From Curtobacterium aurantiacum (GTDB lineage: Bacteria; Actinomycetota; Actinomycetes; Actinomycetales; Microbacteriaceae): a stretch of DNA of 64,000 nt. The position numbers and the translations under genes were made by a program. The stretch spans positions 62,001 through 126,000 of the forward strand of contig NZ_JAHEWN010000003.1 of the NCBI RefSeq assembly GCF_018598555.1. The letters run 5' to 3'. The notes beneath the pieces are model-generated. The model saw nothing but the letters and a program-made list of their open reading frames with translations. It searched no databases and was not told where the DNA came from. The number at the start of each line of letters is the position of its first letter. Within the stretch, counting starts at the first letter, position 1. Below, one piece after another: positions 35,404-47,134 of the stretch.

Positions 35404-35994
35404 TCAGACGGTCGCGGAGAGCCCGCGGCCCGCCAGTGCCGTCTGGATGCGGTCGCCGACCTCGTCGATGCCGCCGAGGCCGTCGACGTCGACCACGAGG
35501 CCGCGCTCGCCGTACGCCGCGACGATGGGTGCCGTCTGCTCGGCGTAGACCTGCTGGCGACGACGGATCGTCTCCTCGTTGTCGTCGCTGCGACCCTGGT
35601 CCTCGGCACGCTTCAGCAGGCGGCCGACGAGCTCGTCCTGGTCGGCGACGAGCTGCACGACCGCGTCGATCCCGGTGCCCTGCTCAGCGAGCAACGCGTC
35701 GAGGTACTCGACCTGGCCCACCGTGCGGGGATAGCCGTCGAGCAGGAAGCCGTGCTCGGCGTCGGGCTCCTGCAGGCGGGACTTCACGAGCTCGTTCGTC
35801 AGCGAGTCCGGCACGTAGTCGCCGGCGTCCATGATCGCCTTCGCCTGCACACCGAGCGGCGTGCCCTCTGCCACGTTCTTGCGGAAGATGTCCCCGGTGG
35901 AGATGGCAGGGATCCCGAAGGACTCGGCGATGCGGCCTGCCTGGGTGCCCTTCCCGGCTCCGGGAGGTCCGACGATGATGAGACGTGCGCTCAA
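35404..35994 (-). CDS. adk: Adenylate kinase
   Basis: 196 residues. P-loop [10 protein letters not shown], then [22 protein letters not shown] and the short form of the LID ([13 protein letters not shown]) without a zinc motif. It balances AMP, ADP and ATP. The start is TTG at 35994 overlapping the secY stop (TTGA). Confidence 0.96.
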   Translation of the reverse strand: MSARLIIVGPPGAGKGTQAGRIAESFGIPAISTGDIFRKNVAEGTPLGVQAKAIMDAGDYVPDSLTNELVKSRLQEPDAEHGFLLDGYPRTVGQVEYLDALLAEQGTGIDAVVQLVADQDELVGRLLKRAEDQGRSDDNEETIRRRQQVYAEQTAPIVAAYGERGLVVDVDGLGGIDEVGDRIQTALAGRGLSATV

Positions 35995-37313
35995 CGGAGA
36001 AGCCCTTCGTAGTGACGCTGCTGCAGCTGGGAGTCGATCTGCTTCACGGTCTCGAGACCGACACCCACGATGATGAGGATGCTCGCGCCACCGAACGGGA
36101 AGTTCTGGTTCGCGCCGAACAGCGCCAGTGCTGCCAGCGGGATGAGCGCGATGAGACCGAGGTAGAGCGAGCCGGGCAGCGTCACCCGGGTGAGGACGTA
36201 GTCGAGGTACTCGGCGGTCGGACGACCGGCACGGATGCCGGGGATGAACCCGCCGTACTTCTTCATGTTGTCGGCGACCTCTTCGGGGTTGAAGGTGATC
36301 GCCACGTAGAAGTACGTGAACCCGACGATGAGCAGGAAGTACAGGACCATGTAGAACCAGTTGTCACCCGAGGTCAGGTTGTTCTGGACCCAGGTCACCC
36401 ACGCTGCCGGCTCGGAGCCGTCGGAGGGCTGGTTGAACTGCGCGACCAGGGCCGGCAGGTACAGGAGCGACGAGGCGAAGATGACGGGCACGACGCCGGC
36501 CATGTTCACCTTGATCGGGATGTAGGTGTTGTTGCCGCCGTACGTCCGCCGCCCGACCATACGCTTGGCGTACTGCACGGGGATCCGCCGCTGTGACTGC
36601 TCGACGAACACGACGGCCATCATGATCACGAGTCCGACCAGGATCACGAACAGGAAGAGCTCGAAGGACTGCGACTGCTCGATCGCCCAGAGCGCCGACG
36701 GGAACTGCGCCGCGATCGACGTGAAGATGAGCAGCGACATGCCGTTGCCGATGCCGCGCTCGGTGACGAGCTCGCCCATCCACATGATGAGGCCGGTGCC
36801 GGCGGTCAGCGTGACGACCATCAGCATGATGGCGTACCAGCTGTCGTTCGAGATGATCGACGTGCAGGACGCCGAGGCGTTCGTGCCGAAGAGGGCGCCA
36901 GAACGGGCGACCGTGATCAGCGTGGTCGACTGCAGGACACCGAGCGCGATCGTGAGGTAGCGCGTGTACTGCGTCAGCTTCGCCTGGCCCGACTGGCCCT
37001 CCTTGTAGAGGGAGTCGAAGTGCGGGATGACCACGCGCAGCAGCTGCACGATGATCGACGACGTGATGTACGGCATGATGCCGAGCGCGAAGACCGAGAG
37101 CTTCAGCAGCGCGCCGCCGGAGAAGAGGTTGATCAGGTCGTAGAGGCCACCGGACGACGACGCACTGGCGAGACAGCTCTGCACAGCGGCGTAGTCGACG
37201 AACGGTGCCGGGATGTACGACCCGAGACGGAACAGCGCGATGATCGCGAGGGTGAAGCCGATCTTCTTGCGAAGATCAGGGGTGCGCATGATGCGCGCGA
37301 CCGCTCTGAACAC
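35991..37313 (-). CDS. secY: Preprotein translocase subunit SecY
   Basis: A 440-residue channel protein with ten helices; landmarks are [33 protein letters not shown] and the late [16 protein letters not shown]. It forms the Sec pore used by the secreted proteins in this window. GTG at 37313. Separated from rplO by a hairpin. Confidence 0.97.
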   Translation of the reverse strand: MFRAVARIMRTPDLRKKIGFTLAIIALFRLGSYIPAPFVDYAAVQSCLASASSSGGLYDLINLFSGGALLKLSVFALGIMPYITSSIIVQLLRVVIPHFDSLYKEGQSGQAKLTQYTRYLTIALGVLQSTTLITVARSGALFGTNASASCTSIISNDSWYAIMLMVVTLTAGTGLIMWMGELVTERGIGNGMSLLIFTSIAAQFPSALWAIEQSQSFELFLFVILVGLVIMMAVVFVEQSQRRIPVQYAKRMVGRRTYGGNNTYIPIKVNMAGVVPVIFASSLLYLPALVAQFNQPSDGSEPAAWVTWVQNNLTSGDNWFYMVLYFLLIVGFTYFYVAITFNPEEVADNMKKYGGFIPGIRAGRPTAEYLDYVLTRVTLPGSLYLGLIALIPLAALALFGANQNFPFGGASILIIVGVGLETVKQIDSQLQQRHYEGLLR

Positions 37314-37421
37314 GAGGACTCCGAACTTCTGGGACCGGGGCCGTCGATTGAGGCCGTACCGGTGTCGGTCGGCAGGGCCGACCCGGCTGGCGGATGCCGG
37401 CCACTGTCAAGGAAACCGTAA

Positions 37422-37453
37422 CGGCGGCCCGTGCGCAAACGCACGGGCCGCCG
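37422..37453 (-). terminator. Hairpin between rplO and secY
   Basis: A perfect 14-bp stem (37422-37435 with 37440-37453) with loop CAAA, starting 7 bases after the rplO stop. It looks like a terminator or attenuator between the ribosomal genes and secY. A TTGACA box (37405-37410) follows but has no matching -10. Confidence 0.65.
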
Positions 37454-37460
37454 ACGGGGG

Positions 37461-37925
37461 TTACTGGGAGACGGTGCCGCCAGCAGCCACGATCTTCTCG
37501 GCTGCGGACGCCGAGACCTTGTCGACCGTGACCGTGATCTTCACGTTGATGTCACCCTGACCGAGAACCTTGACCTTCTCGTTCTTGCGGACGGCGCCCT
37601 TGGCGACCAGGCCCGCAACGGTGACGTCGCCACCGTCGGGGTAGAGCTCCGAGATCTTGTCCAGGTTCACGACCTGGTACTCGACCCGGAACGGGTTCTT
37701 GAACCCGCGGAGCTTCGGGGTGCGCATGTGCAGCGGCATCTGCCCACCCTCGAAGCCGACCCGGACCTGGTAACGGGCCTTCGTGCCCTTGGTACCACGT
37801 CCAGCGGTCTTGCCCTTCGAGCCCTCACCGCGACCCACACGGGTGCGGTCCTTCTTGGCGCCCTCGGCGGGGCGGAGGTGGTGCAGCTTCAGCACCTGCA
37901 CGCGCTCGTTCTTCTCGTCGCTCAT
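37461..37925 (-). CDS. rplO: 50S ribosomal protein L15
   Basis: 154 residues: [31 protein letters not shown] start, [20 protein letters not shown], and a C-terminal [15 protein letters not shown]. Late 50S assembly protein. Overlaps rpmD by 4 bases. Confidence 0.96.
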   Translation of the reverse strand: MSDEKNERVQVLKLHHLRPAEGAKKDRTRVGRGEGSKGKTAGRGTKGTKARYQVRVGFEGGQMPLHMRTPKLRGFKNPFRVEYQVVNLDKISELYPDGGDVTVAGLVAKGAVRKNEKVKVLGQGDINVKITVTVDKVSASAAEKIVAAGGTVSQ

Positions 37926-38107
37926 GCGTCGACCTCCTCGACCTTCACGAGGTGCGCCACCGTTGCGATGTACCCGCGGTTCTGGGCGTTGTCCTCACGC
38001 TCGACCGTACGGCCGATGCGCTTGAGGCCCAGGCTGCGCAGGGTGTCGCGCTGGTACTGCTTCTCGCTGATAACGGACTTGATCTGCGTGATCTTCAGCG
38101 TCGCCAT
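37922..38107 (-). CDS. rpmD: 50S ribosomal protein L30
   Basis: 61 residues: [20 protein letters not shown], then [17 protein letters not shown]. Start ATG at 38107 shares a base with the rpsE stop (TGATG). Confidence 0.95.
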   Translation of the reverse strand: MATLKITQIKSVISEKQYQRDTLRSLGLKRIGRTVEREDNAQNRGYIATVAHLVKVEEVDA

Positions 38108-38970
38108 CACGCACCTGCCTTCTCGGTCGTGGCACGCAGGGCTGCGGCCTCGGCCTGGAGCAGACGAGCCGGGACGACCCGCTCGACGTCGAGGCCACGA
38201 CGGCTCGCGACGGCGCGGGGCTCCTCGAGCTGCTTCAGAGCCTCGACGGTCGCGTGCACGATGTTGATGGTGTTCGACGAACCGAGCGACTTGCTCAGGA
38301 CGTCGTGGATGCCGGCGCACTCGAGCACGGCACGGACCGGACCACCGGCGATGACACCGGTACCGGGACCGGCCGGACGCAGGAGGACGACGCCAGCGGC
38401 GGCTTCACCCTGCACCGGGTGCGGGATCGTGTTGCCGACGCGGGGGACGCGGAAGAAGTTCTTCTTCGCCTCTTCGACGCCCTTGGAGATCGCCGTGGGG
38501 ACCTCCTTGGCCTTGCCGTAGCCGACGCCCACGAGGCCGTTGCCGTCACCGACGACGACGAGCGCCGTGAAGCTGAAGCGACGACCACCCTTGACGACCT
38601 TCGAGACGCGGTTGATGGTCACCACGCGCTCGAGGAACTGGCTGTCGCCACCGCGGTTGTTGCGGTCGCGGCCCTGCTGACGGTCACGACCGCCACCACG
38701 ACGGCCACGGTTGTCGGCCGAGTCGCGGTTGTTGGACGCGGAACCGGCGGCGGTCTCGACGGGGCGCTCGGCGACGGCAGGTGCCTCCGCCTCCTTGCCC
38801 TTCGCGGCCGTGTCGGTGGCCTCGGCACCCTCTGCAGGTGCCTCGGCGCCCTCTGCGGGTGCCTCCGTGCTCGCCTCGGGGGCCGCAGTGGCCTCCGTGG
38901 TCTCGACGGCGTCCGTGGCCTCGACGGCCTCGGTCTTGGCGTCTTCGTTGGTGTTCGCGTTGTCGCTCAC
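38107..38970 (-). CDS. rpsE: 30S ribosomal protein S5 with long N-terminal extension
   Basis: 287 residues against about 165-200 usually. The S5 core starts near 109 ([20 protein letters not shown]), with [16 protein letters not shown] and [20 protein letters not shown]. Residues 1-75 are acidic and Ala-rich with two EAPAEGA-type units; 80-107 are Arg/Gly/Asp-rich. The extension is in frame with no better internal start (the next Met codons lie inside the core), so it is probably translated. Confidence 0.95.
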   Translation of the reverse strand: MSDNANTNEDAKTEAVEATDAVETTEATAAPEASTEAPAEGAEAPAEGAEATDTAAKGKEAEAPAVAERPVETAAGSASNNRDSADNRGRRGGGRDRQQGRDRNNRGGDSQFLERVVTINRVSKVVKGGRRFSFTALVVVGDGNGLVGVGYGKAKEVPTAISKGVEEAKKNFFRVPRVGNTIPHPVQGEAAAGVVLLRPAGPGTGVIAGGPVRAVLECAGIHDVLSKSLGSSNTINIVHATVEALKQLEEPRAVASRRGLDVERVVPARLLQAEAAALRATTEKAGA

Positions 38971-39341
38971 AGGTTCAGCCCTCCTTCACGGGCACCATCG
39001 GCGATCGCGGCGACGCGACCGGCGTACTTGCTGCCACCGCGGTCGAAGACCACGGCCTCGACGCCAGCCGACTTCGCGCGCTCGGCGAGGAGCTCACCGA
39101 CGCGACGGGCCTTGGCGGTCTTGTCGCCATCGAACGAGCGGAGGTCTGCCTCCATCGTCGAGGCGCTGGCGAGGGTGTGACCCTTCGCGTCGTCGATGAC
39201 CTGCACGAACACGTGACGCGACGAGCGGGTGACGGCGAGACGGGGACGAGCCTCGGTGCCGGTGATCTTCTTGCGGAGACGGTTGTGACGACGCGCCTTG
39301 GCGGCCGCCTTGCTCTTGCCTCGTGTCTTGAGGAGTCCCAT
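38967..39341 (-). CDS. rplR: 50S ribosomal protein L18
   Basis: 124 residues: [40 protein letters not shown] and [18 protein letters not shown]. It binds 5S rRNA. A GTG at 39347 two codons upstream overlaps the rplF stop and is an equally possible start; ATG at 39341 gives the usual N-terminus. Confidence 0.95.
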   Translation of the reverse strand: MGLLKTRGKSKAAAKARRHNRLRKKITGTEARPRLAVTRSSRHVFVQVIDDAKGHTLASASTMEADLRSFDGDKTAKARRVGELLAERAKSAGVEAVVFDRGGSKYAGRVAAIADGAREGGLNL

Positions 39342-39343
39342 GA

Positions 39344-39880
39344 TCACTTACCTGACTTTCCGGCCTTGCGGCGCACGTTCTCGCCGGCGTAACGGACACC
39401 CTTGCCCTTGTACGGCTCGGGCTTCCGGAGCTTCCGGATGTTCGCCGCCACTTCGCCGACTGCCTGCTTGTCGATGCCGGCGACCGTGACCTTGTTGTTG
39501 CCCTCGACCGCGAAGCTGATGCCCGCGGGCGGCTCGACCGTGATCGAGTGGGAGTACCCGAGCGCGAACTCGAGGTTCGAGCCCTTGGCCGCGACACGGT
39601 AACCGGTGCCGACGACCTCGAGGCCCTTGGTGTAGCCCTGGGTCACGCCGATGATGTTGTTGGCGATGAGGGTCCGGGTCAGTCCGTGGAGCGACCGCGA
39701 CTCGCGCTCGTCGTCCGGACGGGTGACGAGGACCTGGTTCTCCTCGACCTTGGCCTGGATGGGCTCCGCGATGACGAGCGCGAGCTCGCCCTTCGGGCCC
39801 TTGACCGCCACGTTCTGACCGTCAACGGAGACGGTGACGCCGGCGGGGATGTCGATGGGAAGACGTCCGATTCGTGACAT
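39344..39880 (-). CDS. rplF: 50S ribosomal protein L6
   Basis: 178 residues: [17 protein letters not shown], the two L6 repeats, and the conserved [24 protein letters not shown] end. Near the factor-binding site of the 50S. Confidence 0.97.
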   Translation of the reverse strand: MSRIGRLPIDIPAGVTVSVDGQNVAVKGPKGELALVIAEPIQAKVEENQVLVTRPDDERESRSLHGLTRTLIANNIIGVTQGYTKGLEVVGTGYRVAAKGSNLEFALGYSHSITVEPPAGISFAVEGNNKVTVAGIDKQAVGEVAANIRKLRKPEPYKGKGVRYAGENVRRKAGKSGK

Positions 39881-39886
39881 TGTCGA

Positions 39887-40285
39887 TCACCACACGTAGG
39901 CGAGGACTTCCCCACCCACGCCCTTCTGCTCGGCTTCGCGGTCGGTCAGGAGGCCGGAGGAGGTCGAGAGGATCGCCACGCCGAGGCCACCGAGGACCTG
40001 GGGGATCTCCGTCGACTTCGCGTAGACCCGGAGGCCCGGCTTCGAGACACGCTTGATGCCGGCGATCGAACGCTCGCGCTCGGGGCCGTACTTCAGGTCG
40101 ATGGTGAGGGTCTGCCCGACTCGAGCGTCCTCCACCTTCCACTCGCTGATGTAGCCCTCACGCTTGAGGATGTCGGCGATGTTCTTCTTGAGCTTGGAGC
40201 TCGGGAGCGCGACGGCGTCGTGGTGCGCGGAGTTCGCGTTCCGCAATCTGGTCAGCATGTCTGCGACCGGATCGGTCATCGTCAT
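39887..40285 (-). CDS. rpsH: 30S ribosomal protein S8
   Basis: 132 residues: [20 protein letters not shown] start and [20 protein letters not shown] end, the 16S central-domain binder. ATG at 40285 (MTMTDPV). It follows rplE by 153 bases with no rpsN between. Confidence 0.97.
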   Translation of the reverse strand: MTMTDPVADMLTRLRNANSAHHDAVALPSSKLKKNIADILKREGYISEWKVEDARVGQTLTIDLKYGPERERSIAGIKRVSKPGLRVYAKSTEIPQVLGGLGVAILSTSSGLLTDREAEQKGVGGEVLAYVW

Positions 40286-40389
40286 GATGTTCGTCCATTT
40301 CTCGCCTGGTTTCGACACCCGTTCCACGAATGCCGACCTGAGCGATCGAGTGATCCCGGAGCGGTTCCCCAGGATCGGTGTGTTCGTGC

Positions 40390-40425
40390 GTGCGGGCCGG
40401 AGGACGTGAATCCTCCGGCCCGCAC
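40390..40425 (-). terminator. Hairpin between rplE and rpsH
   Basis: A perfect 15-bp stem (40390-40404 with 40411-40425) with loop CGTGAA, 13 bases after the rplE stop. It sits at the place where rpsN lies in many spc operons. It looks like a terminator or attenuator, yet eight cotranscribed genes follow. Confidence 0.65.
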
Positions 40426-40438
40426 CGCCCGAAGTAGT

Positions 40439-41029
40439 TTAGACCGTCTGCTCGTTGGAGCGGAACGGGAAGCCGAGCTGACGGAGCAGCGCGCGTCCCT
40501 CGTCGTCCGTCTTCGCGGTGGTGACGACAGTGATGTCGAAGCCGCGGACACGGTCGATGCGGTCCTGGTCGATCTCGTGGAACACGGACTGCTCCGTGAG
40601 ACCGAAGGTGTAGTTGCCGTTGCCGTCGAACTGCTTGTCGCTGAGACCGCGGAAGTCGCGGATGCGGGGCAGTGCGAGCGTGACCAGGCGGTCGATGAAC
40701 TCCCACGCGCGGTCACCGCGGAGGGTGACGTGCGCGCCGATGGCCTGACCCTCGCGCAGCTTGAACTGTGCGATGGACTTGCGGGCGATGTTGACCTGGG
40801 GCTTCTGGCCCGTGATCGCCGTGAGGTCCTTGATGGCCCCCTCGATGATCTTCGAGTCACGAGCGGCCTCGCCGACACCGGTGTTCACGACGACCTTGAC
40901 CAGGCCGGGGACCTGGTTGACGTTCGCGTAGCCGAACTGCTCGGTGAGGGCCGTCTTGATCTCGGCCAGGTACTTCTGCTTGAGGCGCGGCTGGGTCTTG
41001 CCAGCGGGCGCAGCAGTCGTGTCAGTCAT
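40439..41029 (-). CDS. rplE: 50S ribosomal protein L5
   Basis: 196 residues: [40 protein letters not shown] and [20 protein letters not shown]. Binds 5S rRNA and touches P-site tRNA. Shares one base with rplX. Confidence 0.97.
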   Translation of the reverse strand: MTDTTAAPAGKTQPRLKQKYLAEIKTALTEQFGYANVNQVPGLVKVVVNTGVGEAARDSKIIEGAIKDLTAITGQKPQVNIARKSIAQFKLREGQAIGAHVTLRGDRAWEFIDRLVTLALPRIRDFRGLSDKQFDGNGNYTFGLTEQSVFHEIDQDRIDRVRGFDITVVTTAKTDDEGRALLRQLGFPFRSNEQTV

Positions 41030-41388
41030 CAGAGCTTCTCACCAGACTTCTTCGCGTAGCGGACACGGACGGTCTTCTTGACGCCGTCCTTCTCCACCTC
41101 TTCGGTGCGGAAGCCGACACGGGTCGGCTTCTTCGTCTTCGGGTCGACGAGCGCGACGTTCGAGACGTGGATCGAGGCTTCGTGCTGCTCGATGCCACCG
41201 GTCTTCGAACCACGCTGCGTCTGGCCGACGCGGACGTGCTTCGTGATGAAGTTCACGCCCTCGACGACGACGCGGTTCTTGTCCTTGAGGACCTCGATGA
41301 CCTTGCCCTGCTTGCCACGGTCGCCGCCACGCTCCTGCGTCGCGCCCGTGATGACCTGGACGAGGTCACCCTTCTTGATGTTCGCCAT
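41029..41388 (-). CDS. rplX: 50S ribosomal protein L24
   Basis: 119 residues with the KOW motif [20 protein letters not shown] and [20 protein letters not shown]. Starts 50S assembly. Confidence 0.96.
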   Translation of the reverse strand: MANIKKGDLVQVITGATQERGGDRGKQGKVIEVLKDKNRVVVEGVNFITKHVRVGQTQRGSKTGGIEQHEASIHVSNVALVDPKTKKPTRVGFRTEEVEKDGVKKTVRVRYAKKSGEKL

Positions 41389-41391
41389 GGC

Positions 41392-41760
41392 TTACAGCAC
41401 CTCCGGCGCGAGCGAGATGATCTTCATGAACTTCTTGTCACGGAGCTCGCGACCGACCGGACCGAAGATGCGCGTACCGCGCGGGTCGCCGTCGGCCTTG
41501 AGGATCACTGCCGCGTTCTCGTCGAACTTGATGTAGGAGCCGTCCTGACGACGGGTCTCCTTCTTGGTGCGAACGATGACCGCCTTCACGACGTCACCCT
41601 TCTTCACGTTGCCGCCGGGGATGGCGTCCTTCACCGTGGCGACGATGACGTCACCGAGACCGGCGTAGCGACGACCCGAGCCACCGAGCACGCGGATGGT
41701 CAAGATCTCCTTGGCACCCGTGTTGTCGGCGACCTTCAGGCGGGATTCCTGCTGAATCAC
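41392..41760 (-). CDS. rplN: 50S ribosomal protein L14
   Basis: 122 residues: [20 protein letters not shown] and [20 protein letters not shown]. At the subunit interface. Start GTG at 41760. Confidence 0.97.
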   Translation of the reverse strand: MIQQESRLKVADNTGAKEILTIRVLGGSGRRYAGLGDVIVATVKDAIPGGNVKKGDVVKAVIVRTKKETRRQDGSYIKFDENAAVILKADGDPRGTRIFGPVGRELRDKKFMKIISLAPEVL

Positions 41761-41791
41761 TGCTGTCTCCTATTCCGAAGCAGGCCGAGGC

Positions 41792-42076
41792 CTACTTGGC
41801 CTTCTCGAGGATCTCGACCAGGCGCCAGCGCTTGGAGGCGCTGAGGGGACGGGTCTCGCTGATCACGACGAGGTCGCCGACACCAGCGGTGCCGAGCTCG
41901 TCGTGGGCCTTCACCTTGGACGTACGACGGATGATCTTGCCGTAGAGCGCGTGCTTCACGCGGTCCTCGACCTCGACCACGATGGTCTTGTCCATCTTGT
42001 CGCTCGTCACGTAGCCGCGACGCGTCTTGCGGTAGCCGCGAGTGAGGGCGGCGGAGTTCTTCTCTTCGTTCGCCAT
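41792..42076 (-). CDS. rpsQ: 30S ribosomal protein S17
   Basis: 94 residues: [36 protein letters not shown] and [20 protein letters not shown]. Early 16S binder. Its ATG shares a base with the rpmC stop. Confidence 0.97.
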   Translation of the reverse strand: MANEEKNSAALTRGYRKTRRGYVTSDKMDKTIVVEVEDRVKHALYGKIIRRTSKVKAHDELGTAGVGDLVVISETRPLSASKRWRLVEILEKAK

Positions 42077-42396
42077 TACTTCTCCTCGGCGGTCTCGGCC
42101 TCGGTCGACTCGGCCGGCTTGTCAGCCTTCTTCGTCGTCTTCTTGGCCTTGGGGGCGGTCTCGACGGGCGCGGGAGTGGCACGGATGCCGAGCTCGCGCT
42201 CGCGGAGGACGGTGTAGATGCGGGCGATGTCGCGCTTGACGGCACGGAGACGACCGTGGCTCTCCAGCTGGCCGGTGGCCGACTGGAAGCGGAGGTTGAA
42301 GAGTTCCTCCTTGGCCTTCTTCAGCTCGTCAGCGAGACGCTCGTTCTCGAACGTGTCGAGCTCCGTCGGACGGAGCTCCTTGGAACCGATCGCCAT
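42076..42396 (-). CDS. rpmC: 50S ribosomal protein L29 with Lys/Ala/Glu tail
   Basis: 106 residues. The first ~72 are L29 ([34 protein letters not shown]); the last ~35 are a Lys-, then Glu-rich tail of low complexity. L29 lines the tunnel exit and helps dock trigger factor and SRP. Confidence 0.96.
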   Translation of the reverse strand: MAIGSKELRPTELDTFENERLADELKKAKEELFNLRFQSATGQLESHGRLRAVKRDIARIYTVLRERELGIRATPAPVETAPKAKKTTKKADKPAESTEAETAEEK

Positions 42397-42815
42397 TATG
42401 CGTCGCCCTCCTCGCGCTTGATGATGCGTGCCTTGAGGGGCAGCTTGTGGATTGCACGAGTCAACGCCTCACGGGCGATCTCCTCGCTGACGCCGGAGAG
42501 CTCGAAGAGCACCCGGCCCGGCTTCACGTTCGCGACCCACCACTCGGGCGAACCCTTACCGGAACCCATGCGGGTCTCGGCGGGCTTCTTGGTCAGCGGA
42601 CGGTCCGGGTAGATGTTGATCCAGACCTTGCCACCACGCTTGATGTGACGCGTCATGGCGATACGAGCGGACTCGATCTGACGGTTGGTCACGTACGCCG
42701 GGGTGAGGGCCTGGATGCCGTAGTCGCCGAAGCTGACCTTGGTGCCACCGGTGGCCTGACCCGAACGCTTCGGGTGGTGCTGCTTGCGGTGCTTGACTCG
42801 ACGGGGAATAAGCAT
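42396..42815 (-). CDS. rplP: 50S ribosomal protein L16
   Basis: 139 residues: [40 protein letters not shown] and [20 protein letters not shown]. Helps form the peptidyl-transferase A site. Confidence 0.97.
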   Translation of the reverse strand: MLIPRRVKHRKQHHPKRSGQATGGTKVSFGDYGIQALTPAYVTNRQIESARIAMTRHIKRGGKVWINIYPDRPLTKKPAETRMGSGKGSPEWWVANVKPGRVLFELSGVSEEIAREALTRAIHKLPLKARIIKREEGDA

Positions 42816-42817
42816 GG

Positions 42818-43630
42818 TTACGCCTCAACTCCTGCGCCGGCCGGCGCGTCCTGCGGGGCCTGCTGCGGGCGGCGGTCACCGCGGTCGCCGCCACGACGGT
42901 CGCCGCCACGGTCGCCACGCTCACCGCGCGGGCCGCCACGACGCTCGGGGCGCGACGAACGCTGGTTCGCCTGCTCGCGAGCGAGCTCCTTGTTCGTGAT
43001 GTCGCCCTTGTAGATCCAGACCTTCACGCCGATGCGGCCGAACGTGGTCCGGGCCTCGTAGAAGCCGTAGTCGATGTTCGCGCGGAGCGTGTGCAGCGGC
43101 ACACGGCCTTCGCGGTAGAACTCCGAACGCGACATCTCGGCGCCGCCGAGACGGCCCGACACCTGGATACGGACACCCTTGGCGCCGGCGCGCTGTGCAC
43201 CCTGCAGGCCCTTGCGCATGGCGCGACGGAACGCGACACGAGCGGAGAGCTGCTCGGCGATGCCCTGCGCGACGAGCTGAGCCTCGGTCTCGGGGTTCTT
43301 GACCTCGAGGATGTTCAGCTGGATCTGCTTCTTGGTGAGCTTCTCGAGCTCACCGCGAACGCGCTCCGCCTCGGCGCCGCGGCGACCGATGACGATGCCG
43401 GGACGAGCCGTGTGGATGTCCACGCGGACACGGTCACGGGTGCGCTCGAGCTCGATGCGGGCGACACCTGCGCGGTCGAGGGTCTTCTTCAGGTACTCGC
43501 GCACCTTGATGTCCTCGGCCACGTAGTCGGCGTAGCGCTGACCGGCCTTCTTGCTGTCGGTGAACCAGTGCGAGACGTGGTCCGTCGTGATCCCGAGACG
43601 GAAACCGTACGGGTTGACCTTCTGGCCCAT
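42818..43630 (-). CDS. rpsC: 30S ribosomal protein S3
   Basis: 270 residues: [20 protein letters not shown], the KH domain ([18 protein letters not shown]) and [20 protein letters not shown]. An Arg/Gly/Asp-rich tail of ~50 residues follows. Part of the mRNA entry helicase site. Confidence 0.97.
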   Translation of the reverse strand: MGQKVNPYGFRLGITTDHVSHWFTDSKKAGQRYADYVAEDIKVREYLKKTLDRAGVARIELERTRDRVRVDIHTARPGIVIGRRGAEAERVRGELEKLTKKQIQLNILEVKNPETEAQLVAQGIAEQLSARVAFRRAMRKGLQGAQRAGAKGVRIQVSGRLGGAEMSRSEFYREGRVPLHTLRANIDYGFYEARTTFGRIGVKVWIYKGDITNKELAREQANQRSSRPERRGGPRGERGDRGGDRRGGDRGDRRPQQAPQDAPAGAGVEA

Positions 43631-44022
43631 TAGTTGCTCGCCTTCTTGCTCGTCGCGGCAGCCTCGACCTCGTCCGGCGTCGCGAGGACGACCGTGATGT
43701 GGCTGGTGCGCTTGTTGATGCGGAAGGCGCGGCCCTGGGCGCGCGGCTGGAACCGCTTCAGGGTCGTGCCCTCGTCGACGAAGACGCGGCTCACGTAGAG
43801 ATCGCGCTCGTCGAGGAAGCTGTTCGTCGAGTCCGCCTTGACCCGTGCGTTCGCGATCGCCGAGGCGACCAGCTTGTACACGGGCTCCGAAGCGCCCTGG
43901 GGGGCGAACTTCAGGATGGCGAGGGCCTCGTGGGCCTGCTTGCCGCGGATCAGCTCGATGACGCGACGGGCCTTCTGAGGCGTGACGCGGATGTGTCGCA
44001 CGCGTGCGATCGACTCCACCAT
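43630..44022 (-). CDS. rplV: 50S ribosomal protein L22
   Basis: 130 residues: [20 protein letters not shown], the beta-hairpin [20 protein letters not shown] reaching the exit tunnel. The Ala/Lys tail is short. Confidence 0.96.
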   Translation of the reverse strand: MVESIARVRHIRVTPQKARRVIELIRGKQAHEALAILKFAPQGASEPVYKLVASAIANARVKADSTNSFLDERDLYVSRVFVDEGTTLKRFQPRAQGRAFRINKRTSHITVVLATPDEVEAAATSKKASN

Positions 44023-44047
44023 TTCGTTCCTCCTCTGCGTCGCCGCC

Positions 44048-44329
44048 TTAGCGGCGACGGCCCTTCTTGTCGTCCTTCACGTGACCACGGAAGGTGCGGG
44101 TCGGCGCGAACTCGCCGAGCTTGTGACCGACCATTGACTCGGTGACGAACACCGGGATGTGCTTGCGACCGTCGTGGACGGCGATCGTGTGACCGAGCAT
44201 GTTCGGGACGATCATCGACCGACGCGACCAGGTGCGGATCACGTTCTTGGTGTTGGCCTCGTTCTGCGTGACGACCTTGCGGAGCAGGTGCTCGTCGACG
44301 AAGGGGCCCTTCTTCAGACTGCGTGGCAT
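44048..44329 (-). CDS. rpsS: 30S ribosomal protein S19
   Basis: 93 residues: [39 protein letters not shown] and [20 protein letters not shown]. 30S head protein. Confidence 0.97.
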   Translation of the reverse strand: MPRSLKKGPFVDEHLLRKVVTQNEANTKNVIRTWSRRSMIVPNMLGHTIAVHDGRKHIPVFVTESMVGHKLGEFAPTRTFRGHVKDDKKGRRR

Positions 44330-44340
44330 CTTCTGAACTC

Positions 44341-45180
<840 letters not shown>

Positions 45181-45198
45181 GATTTATCCCTCTGGTCC

Positions 45199-45498
45199 TC
45201 AGCCGACAGCCGTGAAGATGTCGATCGAACCGGACTTGAGCGTCACGATGGCGCGCTTGGTGTCCTTGCGCTTGCCGAGACCGAACTTGGTGCGACGGGT
45301 CTTGCCCGGACGGTTCAGCGTGTTGATGCTCGCGACCTTGACGTCGAAGATCTTCTCGATGGCGAGCTTGATCTCGGTCTTGTTCGAGCGGGGGTCCACG
45401 ATGAACGTGTACTTGCCCTGGTCGATGAGCGCGTAGCTCTTCTCCGAGACGACCGGCGAGATGATGACGTCGCGCGGGTCCTTGTTGAAGCCGCTCAT
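45199..45498 (-). CDS. rplW: 50S ribosomal protein L23
   Basis: 99 residues: [20 protein letters not shown] and [20 protein letters not shown]. Tunnel-exit docking point. Overlaps rplD by 4 bases. Confidence 0.96.
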   Translation of the reverse strand: MSGFNKDPRDVIISPVVSEKSYALIDQGKYTFIVDPRSNKTEIKLAIEKIFDVKVASINTLNRPGKTRRTKFGLGKRKDTKRAIVTLKSGSIDIFTAVG

Positions 45499-46154
45499 GC
45501 GGTGATCTCCTTCGCGGTCTTCGACGCGATGAAGGCGTCGAGGGCGCTCTTGCTGAAGACGACGGCGTCCGAACGCAGCACGTCGTAGGCGTTGAGCTGG
45601 CCGTACGAGAGCGCGTGGACGTTCGACAGGTTGCGGATCGACTTGAGCGTCAGCTCGTCGTCCGTCTCGAGCACGACGAGCACGTTCCTGACGGGCGCGA
45701 CCTTCTCGAGGAGCGTGCGGGCGGTCTTGGTCGACGGCAGTTCAGCCGCGACGAAGCCCTCCACAGCGGAGATGCGGCCACCGCGGGCGCGGTCCGAGAG
45801 CGAGCCGAGCAGAGCAGCGGCGATCATCTTCTTCGGGGTGCGCTGCGAGTAGTCGCGCGGGGTCGGTCCGTGGACGACGCCACCGCCGGTGTGCTCAGGA
45901 GCACGGACGGAACCCTGACGGGCGCGGCCGGTGCCCTTCTGCTTGAACGGCTTGCGACCGGCACCGCGGACTTCGCCACGGTTCTTGGTCTTGTGGGTGC
46001 CCTGACGCGCGGCTGCGAGCTGCGCGGTGACGACCTGGTGGATCAGCGGGACGTTGGTCTCGACGTCGAAGAGAGCTGCGGGGAGCTCGACGGTGCCGGA
46101 CTTGGCACCCGATGCGTCGAGGACGTCGATCGTGGTTGCGGTCGTGGTGGCCAT
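45495..46154 (-). CDS. rplD: 50S ribosomal protein L4
   Basis: 219 residues: [40 protein letters not shown] and [20 protein letters not shown]. Lines the exit tunnel. A GTG at 46160, overlapping the rplC stop, is an alternative start two codons upstream. Confidence 0.96.
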   Translation of the reverse strand: MATTTATTIDVLDASGAKSGTVELPAALFDVETNVPLIHQVVTAQLAAARQGTHKTKNRGEVRGAGRKPFKQKGTGRARQGSVRAPEHTGGGVVHGPTPRDYSQRTPKKMIAAALLGSLSDRARGGRISAVEGFVAAELPSTKTARTLLEKVAPVRNVLVVLETDDELTLKSIRNLSNVHALSYGQLNAYDVLRSDAVVFSKSALDAFIASKTAKEITA

Positions 46155-46156
46155 GA

Positions 46157-46813
46157 TCACTTACCCTTCACGGCGGTGCGGACGAAGACGGAGCGGCCAC
46201 GAGCACCGGGGACGGCGCCCTTGACGAGCAGCAGACCCTTCTCGGCGTCGACGGCGTGCACCGTGAGGTTGAGGACGGTCACGCGGTCGCCACCCATACG
46301 ACCAGCCATGCGCATGCCCTTGAAGACGCGCGACGGGGTCGAGGAAGCACCGATCGAGCCGGGCTTGCGGTGGTTGCGGTGCGCACCGTGCGAGGCGCCG
46401 ACGCCGTGGAAGCCGTGGCGCTTCATGACACCGGCGAAGCCCTTGCCCTTGGAGGTACCGACGACGTCGACCTTCTGGCCCGCCGTGAACGTGCTGTCCA
46501 CGGTGAGCTCCTGGCCGAGCGTGTACTCAGCGGAGTCGTTGGTACGGATCTCGGTGAGGGTGCGACGCGGGGTCACGCCAGCGGCCTCGAAGTGGCCAGC
46601 GGCCGGCTTGTTGACCTTGCGCGGGTCGATCGCACCGGCGGCGATCTGGATCGCCTCGTAGCCGTCGCGCTCAGCGTTGCGGATCTGGGTGACCACGTTC
46701 GGGCCGACCTCGATCACGGTGACGGGGATGAACTTGTTGTTCTCGTCCCACACCTGGGTCATCCCGAGCTTCTTGCCGAGGAGGCCCTTGACGGTCTTGG
46801 TTGAGTTCGCCAT
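46157..46813 (-). CDS. rplC: 50S ribosomal protein L3
   Basis: 218 residues: [40 protein letters not shown] and [19 protein letters not shown]. Nucleates 50S assembly next to the peptidyl-transferase centre. Confidence 0.97.
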   Translation of the reverse strand: MANSTKTVKGLLGKKLGMTQVWDENNKFIPVTVIEVGPNVVTQIRNAERDGYEAIQIAAGAIDPRKVNKPAAGHFEAAGVTPRRTLTEIRTNDSAEYTLGQELTVDSTFTAGQKVDVVGTSKGKGFAGVMKRHGFHGVGASHGAHRNHRKPGSIGASSTPSRVFKGMRMAGRMGGDRVTVLNLTVHAVDAEKGLLLVKGAVPGARGRSVFVRTAVKGK

Positions 46814-46825
46814 TGGTCAGCCCCC

Positions 46826-47134
46826 TTACAGCTTGATCTCGATGTTGACGTCGGCCGGCAGGTCGAGTCGCATGAGCGAGTCCACGGCCTTCGGCGTCGG
46901 GTCGACGATGTCGATGACCCGCTTGTGCGTGCGCTTCTCGAAGTGCTCGCGCGAGTCCTTGTACTTGTGAGGGGAACGGATCACTGCGATCACGTTCTTC
47001 TCGGTGGGGAGCGGCACCGGGCCGACCACGGTCGCACCGGCACGGGTCACCGTGTCGACGATCTTCCGGGCCGACGTGTCGATGACCTCGTGGTCATACG
47101 ACTTGAGCCGGATGCGGATCTTCTGTCCCGCCAT
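46826..47134 (-). CDS. rpsJ: 30S ribosomal protein S10
   Basis: 102 residues: [40 protein letters not shown] and [20 protein letters not shown]. First gene of the S10 cluster; also the NusG/NusB partner in antitermination. ATG at 47134 gives the family start. Confidence 0.97.
   Translation of the reverse strand: MAGQKIRIRLKSYDHEVIDTSARKIVDTVTRAGATVVGPVPLPTEKNVIAVIRSPHKYKDSREHFEKRTHKRVIDIVDPTPKAVDSLMRLDLPADVNIEIKL

Noticed and set aside
37380..37412. TTGACA box upstream of secY as a promoter
   Set aside because: No -10 at 16-19 bp downstream; not enough to call a promoter.
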